Assembly (NCBI RefSeq): GCF_000379065.1
Contig: NZ_KB900614.1
Location: 4,678,033-4,742,032, forward strand
Length of the DNA: 64,000 nucleotides
From: Salinispora mooreana
Lineage (GTDB): Bacteria; Actinomycetota; Actinomycetes; Mycobacteriales; Micromonosporaceae
Reading direction: 5' to 3'
Each line of letters begins with the position of its first letter. Within the stretch, counting starts at the first letter, position 1. Both the position numbers and the translations under genes were made by a program. Shown here in pieces: positions 32,411 through 41,567 of this stretch. Below the pieces are notes generated by a model. That model saw nothing but the letters and a program-made list of their open reading frames with translations. It was not told the origin of the DNA and made no database searches.

Positions 32411-34663
32411 ATGCCGATCGCGATGACCACCGACCAGTTGGCGTTCCAGGACGCGATCCGGCGGTGGGCTGCCGAGGCCAACGTCCTGGCCACCGTACGC
32501 GCGCTGGAGAACGGGCCGTCCGCGGCGGCCGATCGGCACTGGGCCGGCCTCGCCGGCCTTGGCTGCTTCGCCCTGGCGGTGCCGGAGCAGCTCGGTGGTG
32601 ACGGTGGCCGCGGCGGCGAGCTGGCCGCCGTGCTGGAACAGCTCACCGTCGCCCTGGTCCCCGGCCCGGTCATGCCCACCCTGCTCGCGGCACTGACACT
32701 CGCGTCTACCGGGCCGGCGCCTGCCGCGAAGAGCCTGTTGCCGGACCTCGCGGCCGGCAAGGTCTCGGTCGGGGTGGCGCTCACTCCAGGTGCGTTGACG
32801 GCCGTGCCGGTCGCCGGGGGAGCCTACCGGGTGACCGGGCAGGTCAACGCTGTGCTCGGGGCCGGGAGCACCACCCACCTGATGTTGACCGCTGGCACCG
32901 AAACCGAAACGTTGTCGTTCGTGCTCGACTCGGAGCACGCGGGGGTGCACCTCACCGCACGTACACCGGTTGACTTCTCCCGGCCCCTGGCCGACGTGCG
33001 GTTGGCGGGAGTGCTCGTCAAGCCCGATCAGCTCCTGCCCGCACCCGGGCCGGACCGACTCCGCGACTGCGCGGCGTTGCTGGCCGCGGTGGAGGCGGCG
33101 GCGGTGGCCTCGTGGTGCCTGCACACCGCCACCGAGCATGCCAAGGTACGGCGCCAGTTCGATCAGGCGATCGGGTCGTTCCAGGCGGTCGGTCACCTCT
33201 GCGCCGGGATGCTCTGCCGGGCGGAGCGGGCCAACGCGGTGGCCTGGGACGCAGCCCGCGCCTACGACCAGGCGCCGGAGGAGCTTCCCCTGGCCGCCGC
33301 CACCGCTGCCGCGATCGCTCTGGACGCGGCGGTGGACAACGCCAAAGACTGTATTCAGGTGCTCGGGGGGATCGGGTTCACCTGGGAGCACGACGCCCAC
33401 CTCTACCTGCGTCGAGCACTTGCCCTACGGCAGTTGCTCGGCGGTGGTGCCCGATGGCGGCAGCGTTGCGCGGAGCTGACGTTGGCCGGGGCGCGTCGGC
33501 ACGTGTGGGCGGTCGGCGACGAGTTCCGGGCCGCAACGGAAGCGGCAACACCGCCCTCGTCCGGAGCCGGGATCGACGCCGACTCCGCGGACCGGTTGGC
33601 GGTACGAGCCCAGCTCCGGGCGATCGCGCAGCTTCCCGACGCCGAGCGCCGTACCCGGTTGGCGGCCGTGGGCTACCTCGCACCACACTGGCCCGCACCG
33701 TACGGCATCAACGCCTCACCCGCCCAGCAACTCCTCATCGACGAGGAGCTGGACCGGGCCGGCGTCGTGCGCCCGGACCTGGCGATCGGCGGCTGGGCCG
33801 TCCCCACGATTCTGCACCACGGCAGTGCCGCCCAGCGGGATCGGTTCGCCGGCCCGTCCCTGCGTGGCGAGATCACCTGGTGTCAGCTCTTCAGCGAGCC
33901 GGAGGCCGGCTCGGACCTGGCCTCGCTGCGTACCCGGGCGAACCGGGTGCCGGGCGGTTGGCGGTTGTCCGGCCAGAAGGTCTGGACGTCGCTGGCGGCC
34001 GAGGCGGACTGGGCGATCTGCCTGGCCCGCACCGACCCCACGGCGAGCAAGCACCGCGGGCTGACCTATTTCCTGGTTGACATGCGCAGCCCCGGCATCG
34101 AGATTCGCCCGCTGCGCGAGATCACCGGACGGTCGGTCTTCAACGAGGTCTTCCTGGACGACGTCTTCGTCCCTGACGAGGCTGTGGTGGGCGAACCAGG
34201 ACAGGGCTGGCGGCTGGCCCGGGCGACGCTCTCCTACGAGCGGGTCGCCATGGGGCGTGGCCCCGGGTTCGGTGCCGACGTGGACCGACTGGTCCGGATG
34301 GTTGGTGCCGGTGAAGCCGCCAGCGAGCCGGGGATGCGGGAACGCCTTGGTGGCCACATCGCGGATGGTCTCGCTGTTTCCCTGGTGGAGTGCCGGGCCA
34401 CGCTACGCCGGCTCGGCGAGGATCGAGGTGGGCCGGAGTCGGCGGTGGCCAAGTTGATTGGGGTCAGCCACCGACAGGCGGTGGCCGAGACGGCGCTGAC
34501 GCTCTGCGGTCCGGACGGTGCCGCGGCCGACGGTGCGAGTGTGGAGCCGATCCACCACTTCCTCCTCACCCGATGCCTCAGTATCGCCGGGGGAACCACC
34601 CAGATCCTGCTGTCCCTGGTGGCCGAACGGGTCCTCGGCCTGCCCCGGGCCACCGTCGGCTGA
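32411..34663 (+). CDS. fadE34: Fused two-domain acyl-CoA dehydrogenase FadE34
   Basis: 750 residues containing two complete acyl-CoA dehydrogenase modules in one chain, like FadE34/ChsE3 (Rv3573c, about 711 aa). That enzyme dehydrogenates steroid-CoA side chains and replaces an alpha2beta2 assembly. Module 1 (about 1-375) ends QVLGGIGFTWEHDAHLYLRR. Module 2 (about 390-750) has SEPEAGSDLASLRTRANR, GWRLSGQKVWTSLAAEADW and a C-terminal IAGGTTQILLSLVAERVLGL. The ATG follows GGGAGGGTCG. It starts the operon continuing into chsH2-chsH1-ltp2. Confidence 0.92.
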   Translation: MPIAMTTDQLAFQDAIRRWAAEANVLATVRALENGPSAAADRHWAGLAGLGCFALAVPEQLGGDGGRGGELAAVLEQLTVALVPGPVMPTLLAALTLASTGPAPAAKSLLPDLAAGKVSVGVALTPGALTAVPVAGGAYRVTGQVNAVLGAGSTTHLMLTAGTETETLSFVLDSEHAGVHLTARTPVDFSRPLADVRLAGVLVKPDQLLPAPGPDRLRDCAALLAAVEAAAVASWCLHTATEHAKVRRQFDQAIGSFQAVGHLCAGMLCRAERANAVAWDAARAYDQAPEELPLAAATAAAIALDAAVDNAKDCIQVLGGIGFTWEHDAHLYLRRALALRQLLGGGARWRQRCAELTLAGARRHVWAVGDEFRAATEAATPPSSGAGIDADSADRLAVRAQLRAIAQLPDAERRTRLAAVGYLAPHWPAPYGINASPAQQLLIDEELDRAGVVRPDLAIGGWAVPTILHHGSAAQRDRFAGPSLRGEITWCQLFSEPEAGSDLASLRTRANRVPGGWRLSGQKVWTSLAAEADWAICLARTDPTASKHRGLTYFLVDMRSPGIEIRPLREITGRSVFNEVFLDDVFVPDEAVVGEPGQGWRLARATLSYERVAMGRGPGFGADVDRLVRMVGAGEAASEPGMRERLGGHIADGLAVSLVECRATLRRLGEDRGGPESAVAKLIGVSHRQAVAETALTLCGPDGAAADGASVEPIHHFLLTRCLSIAGGTTQILLSLVAERVLGLPRATVG

Positions 34664-34704
34664 CTGCGGATCAGGCCAGTCGTCGCGGGAGAAGGGAGGA
34701 ACCT

Positions 34705-35619
34705 ATGGAGGACACTGTCAACGCTGCCGCGGAGCGGATCCGGGCTGCTGGCGCGGGGCCGGCCCGACCAGCGCGCGATCCGGTCAACCTACCGATGATC
34801 CGGAACTGGCTGGAGGCGATCGGCGACCGCAATCCCCGCTACGAGCAGGACGGTCTGGCGCCACCAGCGATGACGCAGGTATGGACGATGCGCGGCCTAC
34901 ACCCGGCCGCGGATCCCACCGATCCCCTGTCGGCCATGTCCGCCGTACTCGATCAGGCCGGGTTCACCTCGGTGGTGGCGACGAACTGCGAGCAGACGTA
35001 CCACCGGTATCTGCGCGACGGCGAACGGGTCGAGGTGCGCAGCCGGCTGGTAGACGTGAGCGGACCAAAACGAACGGCGCTGGGTGAGGGCTGGTTTGTC
35101 ACCACCGACAGCACCTGGTACGTCGGTGCGGAGGCCGTAGCGTCGATGACCTTTCGGGTGCTCAGGTTCCGGCCGCCGGGATCCGTCGCGGCCACCCCGG
35201 CATCCGAACGGACCGCGGCGGCGTCCGACGTGCTGCGGCCGGTCGTCACCCGGGACACCTCCTTCTTCTGGGCCGGCACCGCCGCCGGCGAGCTGCGCAT
35301 TCAGCGGTGCGGCCGTTGTGGTCGGCTACGACATCCGCCGGGGCCGGTCTGCCGACAGTGCGGCGCCGACCGCCAGGACCACCTGGTCGCCCGCGGTACG
35401 GGTGAGGTCTTCAGCTTCGTGGTGCACCGCCACCCGCCGGTGCCGGGGCGGCGGTTGCCGATCGTGGTCGCGTTGGTGGAGTTGACCGAAGGGGTACGGA
35501 TGGTGGGCGAGGTGCTCGGAGCGGACCCGGCGCAGGTGCGGATCGGAGCCGCGGTCCGGGTCGACTTCGTACGGGTGGACGCCGAGCTGACCCTGCCCGC
35601 ATGGCGGCTGCTGCCATGA
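34705..35619 (+). CDS. chsH2: ChsH2: MaoC-like hydratase subunit with DUF35 domain
   Basis: 304 residues. The N-terminal half is a hotdog MaoC-like domain (NWLEAIGDRNPRYEQDG). The C-terminal half is a DUF35 zinc-ribbon/OB domain (LRIQRCGRCGRLRHPPGPVC with CRQCG, all four Cys present). In M. tuberculosis ChsH2 (Rv3542c) pairs with ChsH1 to hydrate the 3-carbon side-chain enoyl-CoA, and its DUF35 domain binds the aldolase Ltp2. The ATG follows AAGGGAGGAACCT. Its stop overlaps the chsH1 ATG (ATGA). Confidence 0.92.
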   Translation: MEDTVNAAAERIRAAGAGPARPARDPVNLPMIRNWLEAIGDRNPRYEQDGLAPPAMTQVWTMRGLHPAADPTDPLSAMSAVLDQAGFTSVVATNCEQTYHRYLRDGERVEVRSRLVDVSGPKRTALGEGWFVTTDSTWYVGAEAVASMTFRVLRFRPPGSVAATPASERTAAASDVLRPVVTRDTSFFWAGTAAGELRIQRCGRCGRLRHPPGPVCRQCGADRQDHLVARGTGEVFSFVVHRHPPVPGRRLPIVVALVELTEGVRMVGEVLGADPAQVRIGAAVRVDFVRVDAELTLPAWRLLP

Positions 35620-36005
35620 TCGTGGCGGTCGGCGTCGTCCTGCCGGAACTGCGGATCCCGGTCACCCCGACCTTCGTGATCACCACCGCTGTCGCCACCC
35701 GGGACTTCCAGGATGTGCACCACGATCGGGACCAGGCCGTTCGGCGGGGCTCGAAGGACATCTTCCTCAACATTCTGACCACGACCGGACTGGTGCAGCG
35801 GTACGTGACCGACTGGGCGGGAGCGACGGCGATGGTGCACCGCGTCGCTGTCCGGCTCGGGGCGCCGTGCTACGCGTACGACACCCTCGTCCTGACCGGT
35901 CAGGTGACGCAGGTGTCGTCGACCGGGTGTGTGGTGGCCGTGGTGGGACGGGTTGCCGGGGGCGATCACGTCACCGGACAGGTTGAGGTCGGGAGGCTTC
36001 CGTGA
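35616..36005 (+). CDS. chsH1: ChsH1: MaoC-like hydratase catalytic subunit
   Basis: 129 residues, the same length as Rv3541c. The hotdog fold carries the hydratase motif in TRDFQDVHHDRDQAVRRG, where Asp and His form the catalytic dyad, then KDIFLNILTTTGLVQRYVTD. With ChsH2 it forms the alpha2beta2 hydratase acting on 3-oxo-pregna-4,17-diene-20-carboxyl-CoA. ATG 35616 overlaps the chsH2 stop by four bases and is preferred to the in-frame ATG at 35601. The next gene starts with a GTGA overlap, so the complex is translationally coupled. Confidence 0.92.
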   Translation: MIVAVGVVLPELRIPVTPTFVITTAVATRDFQDVHHDRDQAVRRGSKDIFLNILTTTGLVQRYVTDWAGATAMVHRVAVRLGAPCYAYDTLVLTGQVTQVSSTGCVVAVVGRVAGGDHVTGQVEVGRLP

Positions 36006-37189
36006 TCTCGGGAAGAGTGGCGATCGTCGGGGTCGGCGAGACGGAGTTCTCCAAGGACTCCGGCCGCAGCGAGCTTCAACTGGCGGTGGCGGCCGTCCGC
36101 GCCGCACTCGCCGACGCCGGGCTGGCGCCGACCGATGTCGACGGCCTGGTGACCTTCACCATGGACAGCACCGCCGAGATCGCCCTGGCTCGGGAGGTCG
36201 GTGTTGGGGAGCTACGCTTCTTCAGCCAGGTCGGCTACGGCGGCGGCGCGGCCTGTGCCACGGTGCAGCAGGCGGCCCTGGCCATCAGCGCCGGGACAGC
36301 GCGGGTCGTGGTGTGCTACCGCGCGCTCAACGAACGCTCCGGCCGCCGTTTCGGCCGGGTGTCCCGGGCCATCTCGAGCGCACCCACCAGCTCCGGTGTC
36401 GACAACGCCTGGCACTACCCGATGGGGCTGGGCACCCCGGCCGCTACCGTGGCTATGGTCGCCCGGCGCTACCAGCACGTCTTCGGGGCCACCGGGGAGG
36501 ACTTCGGCCGGGTGGCGGTGGCTGCTCGCCGGCATGCCGCGACCAACCCGCGCGCCTGGTTCTTCGAACGACCGATCACCCTCGCCGACCACCAGGCGTC
36601 CCGATGGATCGCCGAGCCGCTTCGGCTCCTGGACTGCTGCCAGGAGAGCGATGGAGCGGTCGCCGTGGTGGTGGCCGGGGCCGAGCAGGCCGCCGATCTG
36701 CGGCAGACCCCCGCGGTGATTACCGCTGCCGCGCAGGGTAGCGGAGCGGATCAGTACATCATGACCAGCTATTACCGCGACAACCTGACCGGGCTACCGG
36801 AGCTCGGCGTGGTCGGGCGACAGCTCTGGCAGCAGTCCGGTCTCGTCCCCGACGATGTACGGGTCGCGGTGCTGTATGACCACTTCACCCCATACGTGCT
36901 GATGCAGTTGGAGGAGCTGGGGTTCTGCCCGCCGGGCGAGGCACGGCACTTCATCGCCGACGGCGCGATCGAGCTGGGTGGTCGGCTCCCGGTCAACCCG
37001 CACGGTGGGCAGCTCGGGGAGGCCTACATCCACGGGATGAACGGCATTGTGGAGGCGGTGCGGCAGGTCCGGGGAAGCTCGGTCAACCAGGTTGCCGGGG
37101 CGGGTCCGGTGCTGGTGACCGCCGGCACCGGCGTACCCACCAGCGGCCTGCTGCTCGCACCCCGGGGCAGCGGCAAGGTTGGCCACTGA
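36002..37189 (+). CDS. ltp2: Steroid side-chain retro-aldolase Ltp2
   Basis: 395 residues of the thiolase-like fold. With the DUF35 domain of ChsH2 it cleaves the 17-hydroxy side-chain CoA to give androstenedione-type ketone plus propionyl-CoA. It starts MISGRVAIVGVGETEFSKDS. VAVLYDHFTPYVLMQLEELG and RLPVNPHGGQLGEAYIHGMN carry the Tyr residues that correspond to the catalytic tyrosines known in Thermomonospora Ltp2. The GTG start overlaps chsH1 by four bases. The arrangement chsH2-chsH1-ltp2 is that of Rv3542c-Rv3540c. Confidence 0.92.
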   Translation: MISGRVAIVGVGETEFSKDSGRSELQLAVAAVRAALADAGLAPTDVDGLVTFTMDSTAEIALAREVGVGELRFFSQVGYGGGAACATVQQAALAISAGTARVVVCYRALNERSGRRFGRVSRAISSAPTSSGVDNAWHYPMGLGTPAATVAMVARRYQHVFGATGEDFGRVAVAARRHAATNPRAWFFERPITLADHQASRWIAEPLRLLDCCQESDGAVAVVVAGAEQAADLRQTPAVITAAAQGSGADQYIMTSYYRDNLTGLPELGVVGRQLWQQSGLVPDDVRVAVLYDHFTPYVLMQLEELGFCPPGEARHFIADGAIELGGRLPVNPHGGQLGEAYIHGMNGIVEAVRQVRGSSVNQVAGAGPVLVTAGTGVPTSGLLLAPRGSGKVGH

Positions 37190-37198
37190 GCCCACTTC

Positions 37199-37214
37199 GG
37201 CTCCGGCTGGAGCC
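37199..37214 (+). terminator. Weak hairpin after ltp2
   Basis: GGCTCC-GGCT-GGAGCC, a 6-base GC stem 10 bases past the ltp2 stop. It lacks a U-run, so termination is uncertain. Confidence 0.35.
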
Positions 37215-37253
37215 CGGGCGAACGGTCAGCACCCCACTGGTTGAATCACCCGG

Positions 37254-38216
37254 ATGACGCGTTTGTATCCCGAGATCGAACCCTTCGCAGACGGCGTGCT
37301 CGACGTCGGGGACGGTCACCTCATCTATTGGGAGAGCTGCGGCAACCCACTCGGCAAGCCGGCACTGGTGTTGCACGGCGGCCCCGGTTCCGGCGCCAGC
37401 GCTGACTGGCGGCGGCTCTTCGATCCGGCCGTCTACCGGGTAGTCCTGTTCGACCAGCGGGGGTGCGGGCGCAGCACACCGGACGCGGGCGACGTGCGAA
37501 CCGACCTGTCGACCAACACCATGCCACACCTGCTGGCCGACATTGAAAGGCTGCGCGCGCACCTGAACATCGACCGGTGGTTGCTGCTCGGCGGATCGTG
37601 GGGCAGCGCGCTCAGCCTCGGCTATGCCCAGCGGCACCCCGACCGGGTCACCGAGATGGTGTTGTTCAGCGTTGTCACCAGCACCCCGGCCGAGCATCGG
37701 TGGATCACCCGCGACCTTGGACGGATCTTCCCCGAACAGTGGGACAGGTTCCGGGATGCGGTGCCGGCCGCCGAACGCGACGGCAACCTGCCCGCCGCCT
37801 ACGCCCGGCTGTTGGCCGATCCGGACGAGACGGTGCGGGACCGAGCCGCACGCGCCTGGTGCGCCTGGGAGGACGCACTCGTCTCGAACCTGCCCGGCAG
37901 TGGACCCGACCCCAGGTTCGAGGACCCGGTGTTCCGGATGACCTTCGCCCGCCTCGTCACCCACTACTGGGCGCATGACGGTTGGTTCGCCGATGGTGAG
38001 TTGATGGCAGGTGCACACCGGCTTGCGGGAATTCCCGGTGTGCTTGTCCACGGCCGGCTCGACCTGGGCAGCCCGGCGGACGTCCCGTGGCAACTGTCCA
38101 AGGTCTGGCCCGCGGCGCGGGTGGAGCTGATTGACGAGGCCGGTCATGGCGCCGGACACGGCGTCGGGGACGCGGTCATCACCGCCTTGGACCGTTTCGG
38201 CGCCCCCTACCGCTGA
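37254..38216 (+). CDS. pip: Prolyl aminopeptidase (proline iminopeptidase)
   Basis: 320 residues of the alpha/beta hydrolase fold, family S33. The oxyanion region is LVLHGGPGSGASADWRRLFD, then VVLFDQRGCGRSTPDAG; the nucleophile elbow is GGSWGS. Asp is in VHGRLDLGSPADVPWQL and His in EAGHGAGH. It removes N-terminal proline from peptides. It is a housekeeping-type gene with no KstR site, sitting between two sterol operons, and it overlaps the convergent fadE33 end by ten bases. Participation in sterol metabolism is not suggested. Confidence 0.9.
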   Translation: MTRLYPEIEPFADGVLDVGDGHLIYWESCGNPLGKPALVLHGGPGSGASADWRRLFDPAVYRVVLFDQRGCGRSTPDAGDVRTDLSTNTMPHLLADIERLRAHLNIDRWLLLGGSWGSALSLGYAQRHPDRVTEMVLFSVVTSTPAEHRWITRDLGRIFPEQWDRFRDAVPAAERDGNLPAAYARLLADPDETVRDRAARAWCAWEDALVSNLPGSGPDPRFEDPVFRMTFARLVTHYWAHDGWFADGELMAGAHRLAGIPGVLVHGRLDLGSPADVPWQLSKVWPAARVELIDEAGHGAGHGVGDAVITALDRFGAPYR

Positions 38217-39298
38217 GTGCTGATGATCGCCTCCGCGAGGCGGGCGAGATGTGCCCGCGGATGCCCGAACAGGTGCGCTGCCCCGTGGGCCCGCTTGAAG
38301 TAGCGGTGCGCGTCGTGTTCCCAGGTGATACCGATGCCCCCGTGAAGCTGGATCATCTGCGCGGCGGCCTGCTCCAGCGCCTCGGCGCAGTGGACCGCGG
38401 CCCCGGCGGCGAGCAGGTGGGCGTCGGGCGCGCCGGAGTCGAGGCTCGACACCGCGGCGTACGACAGGGAGCGGGCGCTCTCCACCGCGACGTGCAGGTC
38501 GGCCAGCCGGTGCGCGATCGCCTGGAAGGCGCCGATCGGCCGGCCGAACTGCACCCGGGTCAGCGCGTGCGCCACGGTCAGTTCCACCGCCCGGGTAGCG
38601 GCCCCGACCTGCTCGGCGCTGAGCGCGACGCAGGCGATGTCCCGGATCCGCTCCAGCGGGTTCACCTCGCCGAGCTGACGACCGGGTGCCCTGTCGAGCA
38701 CGACCGTCCCCAGCCGGCGGGTCAGGTCCACGGTGGTGACCGGGCGTCGTCGGACGCCGACGGCACCTGGATCCACCTCGAAGAGTCGGACCCCCCCAGG
38801 GGTGCTCGCGGCGACCAACAGCACGTCGGAGCGGTGTACGTCGAGCACGTAGTGCGCCTCGCCGGTGAGCTGTCCGCCTTTCGTCGCCGCGAAGGCGGGT
38901 CGGTGTGGATCCCAGTCACCGTGCCGGTCGGTCCAGGCGAGCGCGGCCAGCCGTTCTCCGCTGACCAGGTCGGGCAGGATTCGGCGGCAGGCCGCCTCGT
39001 CCCCGCTGTGCAGCAGGGCCTGGCCGGCGAGGACCGCACAGCCGAGCATCGGCGTGGGGGTGAGGGTGCGGCCCAACTCGTCCAACACGATATGGGCCTC
39101 GCCCAGGCCGGCGCCGAGCCCACCGAACCGCTCGGGTACGGCGAGTCCCGCCACTCCGATCTGACCACACAGCACCTGCCAGAGCTCGGTGTCGTCTCCC
39201 GCCGTTGACTCGGCCATCTCGGCGATGGACCGATCGGCGGTGTGCCGGGACAGCACACCGCGGACGCTCATCCGAAGGGCTCGCTGCTCGGCCGTCAT
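38207..39298 (-). CDS. fadE33: Acyl-CoA dehydrogenase (FadE33-like, last gene of the fadE31-33 operon)
   Basis: 363 residues, a single ACAD module: ALRMSVRGVLSRHTADRSIA, VPERFGGLGAGLGEAHIVLD, LTRVQFGRPIGAFQAIAHRL and HGGIGITWEHDAHRYFKRAH. The Glu in TWEHD is the likely catalytic base in this subunit type. Sterol ACADs are usually alpha2beta2 heteromers, and this one probably pairs with the product of the preceding gene. It overlaps that gene by four bases. The name follows operon position (Rv3562-Rv3564) and is less certain than the family. Confidence 0.75.
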   Translation of the reverse strand: MTAEQRALRMSVRGVLSRHTADRSIAEMAESTAGDDTELWQVLCGQIGVAGLAVPERFGGLGAGLGEAHIVLDELGRTLTPTPMLGCAVLAGQALLHSGDEAACRRILPDLVSGERLAALAWTDRHGDWDPHRPAFAATKGGQLTGEAHYVLDVHRSDVLLVAASTPGGVRLFEVDPGAVGVRRRPVTTVDLTRRLGTVVLDRAPGRQLGEVNPLERIRDIACVALSAEQVGAATRAVELTVAHALTRVQFGRPIGAFQAIAHRLADLHVAVESARSLSYAAVSSLDSGAPDAHLLAAGAAVHCAEALEQAAAQMIQLHGGIGITWEHDAHRYFKRAHGAAHLFGHPRAHLARLAEAIISTQR

Positions 39299-40302
39299 GT
39301 CAGATCTCCAGCGGCTAGTGCGGTCCGGATCCGATCGCGGTGCCAGGACTGGGTGCCCCAGGCCCGAGCCAGCGCCCAGACTCTGGTCAGCCAGGAGTCG
39401 AGTCCGGACTCTCGGGCGTACCCGATCGCCCCGTGCACCTGGAGGGCGGTGCGGGCGGCCCGCTGGGCGGCATCGGCGCAGGCGACCTTCGCGGCGGAGA
39501 CGTCGCGGGCAGCCGTGGACGGGTGGTCGGCGAGGGCGACGCCGGCGGCATACAGCAGCGGCCGGGCGAACTCGAGGCCGATCGCCACATCGGCGAGTAG
39601 GTGCTTGACCGCCTGGAACTGCCCGATCGGTTGACCGAACTGGGTGCGCTGACCGGCGTACCGGAGGGTCGTCTCGAGCAGCGCGTGGCCCGCTCCGAGA
39701 AGCTGCGCCGCGCAGGCCAGCGCGCCGGCGTCGAGGGCGTGGGTGACCGCCGAGCCGACGGCCGGGCCGGTCGCCAGCAACGCTCCGTCGGCCACCTCGA
39801 CCAATCGTCGGGTGCCGTCCACCGAGCGCAGTCGCGGCCCCGGCACGCCGAGGCGCAGCGTCCGCTCATCCGCCCGGAGAACCAGGGACACGGCATCAGC
39901 GTCCGTCGCGTACGGCACGTGCGGCGGCACGGCGAGAGTACCGATCACCTCGCCGCTGGCGAGCCGGGGCAGCCAGGTCTCGCAGAGCGCGTCGTCGCCG
40001 AGCGTCGTGAGCAACGTGGGCAGGGCGGCGATGGACTCGGCGGCCGGACCAGGTAGGGCGTGGTGCCCGAGCTCCTCGCACGCGACGACGATGTCAGCCG
40101 GGTGCGCGGCCAGGCCGCCCCACCGTGCCGGCACCGCCAGACCGGTTACGCCGAGCTCTGCCAGCCGACGCCAGAGCGCCTGCCCGGGAGCCGGGTCGTC
40201 AGCGGCCCACCGGCGGGCGACGGTGGGAATGTCCGCCTCGGTCAACATCGCGTGGAGGGCGGCGGCGAACTGCTTTTGCTCCGCGGAGGGGGTCAGCTTC
40301 AT
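39295..40302 (-). CDS. fadE32: Acyl-CoA dehydrogenase (FadE32-like)
   Basis: 335 residues with the shortened ACAD fold of sterol heteromers: VTGLAVPARWGGLAAHPADI, QRTQFGQPIGQFQAVKHLLA and QVHGAIGYARESGLDSWLTR. It is coupled by four-base overlaps to both neighbours. In mycobacteria FadE32 acts on 4-methyl-5-oxo-octanedioyl-CoA, a late product of ring C/D breakdown. This gene's place in a KstR2-type operon agrees. Whether it is the FadE32 or FadE33 orthologue needs alignment. Confidence 0.72.
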   Translation of the reverse strand: MKLTPSAEQKQFAAALHAMLTEADIPTVARRWAADDPAPGQALWRRLAELGVTGLAVPARWGGLAAHPADIVVACEELGHHALPGPAAESIAALPTLLTTLGDDALCETWLPRLASGEVIGTLAVPPHVPYATDADAVSLVLRADERTLRLGVPGPRLRSVDGTRRLVEVADGALLATGPAVGSAVTHALDAGALACAAQLLGAGHALLETTLRYAGQRTQFGQPIGQFQAVKHLLADVAIGLEFARPLLYAAGVALADHPSTAARDVSAAKVACADAAQRAARTALQVHGAIGYARESGLDSWLTRVWALARAWGTQSWHRDRIRTALAAGDLT

Positions 40303-41567
40303 CGTCGATCCCGGGGCAGGCCGAGTACCCGTTCGGCGATCACCGTGCGCTGGATCTCGTTGGTGCCGGCGTAGATCGGACCCGCCAGGGAGAACAGGTA
40401 GCCGTCCAGCCAGGCATCCGGGTCGCCGCCATCACCCGCCCGGCCCGCCGGGTCCGTCCGGAGACCACCCGTTTCGGCGTACGGCCCGAGCAGGTCGAGC
40501 GCCACCTCGTGCAGGGCGACGTCCAGCTCGGACCAGAAGACCTTGGTCATGCTGGCGGCGTGGCCACCGCCCGGCACCGTCGTCGCACCGGTCCGCGCTG
40601 GTCGATCGGCTTGGCCCGGGGGTGGCGGAGGCTCGGGCGTCCGGTCGGCGGCCTCCCGGGTGGCCGTGCCGTAGCTGTGCAGCTGATATGCCCGGGCGGC
40701 GATCCAGCCGGCAACGACGCGGTCGGACAGTGCCGGGTCACCGTGCGCGCCGGCCCGACGCCACAGCCGTACGAGCCGCTGCGCGGCGGCGGTGAAGCGG
40801 CCTGGACTGCGCAGCGACATCCCGCGCTCGTGGCCGGCGGTGCTCATCGCGACGGTCCAACCCTGGTCTACCTCGCCGAGCACGTCGGCGTCGGGCACGA
40901 ACACCTGGTCGAGGAAGATTTCGGCGAAGCCGGTCGTACCGCCCAGCTGTTGGATCGGTCGGACCGTGACGCCCGAGGCGCGGAGGTCGAACATCAGGTA
41001 CGTCAGGCCCCGGTGCCGGTCCACGCCAGTGCGAAAGAGCCCGAACGCGCGATCGGCCTGTGCCGCCCGGGTGCTCCAGGTCTTCTGCCCGGACAGGAGC
41101 CACCCGCCGTCGGTGCGTACCGCACGGGAGCGGATTCCCGCCAGGTCGCTGCCGGCCTCCGGCTCCGACCAGGCCTGCGCCCAGACGTCGTCGGCCTGTG
41201 CCATCCGTGGGAGCAGGCGAGCACGCTGCTCGGCTGTGCCGTGGGTGAACAGGGTTGGGGCCAGGAGGAAGAGGCCGTTCTGGTTGATTCTGACCGGAGC
41301 CCGCGCGCGGTGGTACTCCTCCTCAAAGATCAGCCACTGCAGGGGTGAGACGTCGCGCCCACCGTAGGTGGTGGGCCAGGACACCACCGACAGCCCGGCT
41401 GCGGCGAGGTGCCGTTCCCAGGCTCGGTGGGCCAGGTCACCCTCGGGGGTGTCAATGGGCGGCAACGGCGTGGTGGGCACGTTCGTGGCCAGCCACGAGC
41501 GGACCTCCTCCCGGAAGGCGCGGGCCTCGTCATCGAGGTCGAGGTTCATCGTGCCGGCCGGGCTCAC
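40299..41567 (-). CDS. fadE31: Acyl-CoA dehydrogenase (FadE31-like) with a proline-rich insert
   Basis: 422 residues, longer than mycobacterial FadE31 (about 377). N-terminal MNLDLDDEARAFREEVRSWL, then RINQNGLFLLAPTLFTHGTA, WSEPEAGSDLAGIRSRAVR, DQGWTVAMSTAGHERGMSL, and C-terminal AGPIYAGTNEIQRTVIAERV. About 40 residues of low-complexity sequence (TPEPPPPPGQADRPARTGAT) interrupt the C-terminal helical domain before MTKVFWSELDVALHE. GTG 41567 overlaps the crotonase stop (GTGA); ATG 41549 is the alternative start. A role in ring C/D catabolism follows from the operon and its operator. Confidence 0.8.
   Translation of the reverse strand: MSPAGTMNLDLDDEARAFREEVRSWLATNVPTTPLPPIDTPEGDLAHRAWERHLAAAGLSVVSWPTTYGGRDVSPLQWLIFEEEYHRARAPVRINQNGLFLLAPTLFTHGTAEQRARLLPRMAQADDVWAQAWSEPEAGSDLAGIRSRAVRTDGGWLLSGQKTWSTRAAQADRAFGLFRTGVDRHRGLTYLMFDLRASGVTVRPIQQLGGTTGFAEIFLDQVFVPDADVLGEVDQGWTVAMSTAGHERGMSLRSPGRFTAAAQRLVRLWRRAGAHGDPALSDRVVAGWIAARAYQLHSYGTATREAADRTPEPPPPPGQADRPARTGATTVPGGGHAASMTKVFWSELDVALHEVALDLLGPYAETGGLRTDPAGRAGDGGDPDAWLDGYLFSLAGPIYAGTNEIQRTVIAERVLGLPRDRR

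Noticed and set aside
37254..38216. The prolyl aminopeptidase gene as a steroid ester or ring-cleavage hydrolase (HsaD-like)
   Set aside because: Motifs GGPGSG, DQRGCGRS and GGSWGS are those of proline iminopeptidases, and no sterol operator precedes it.
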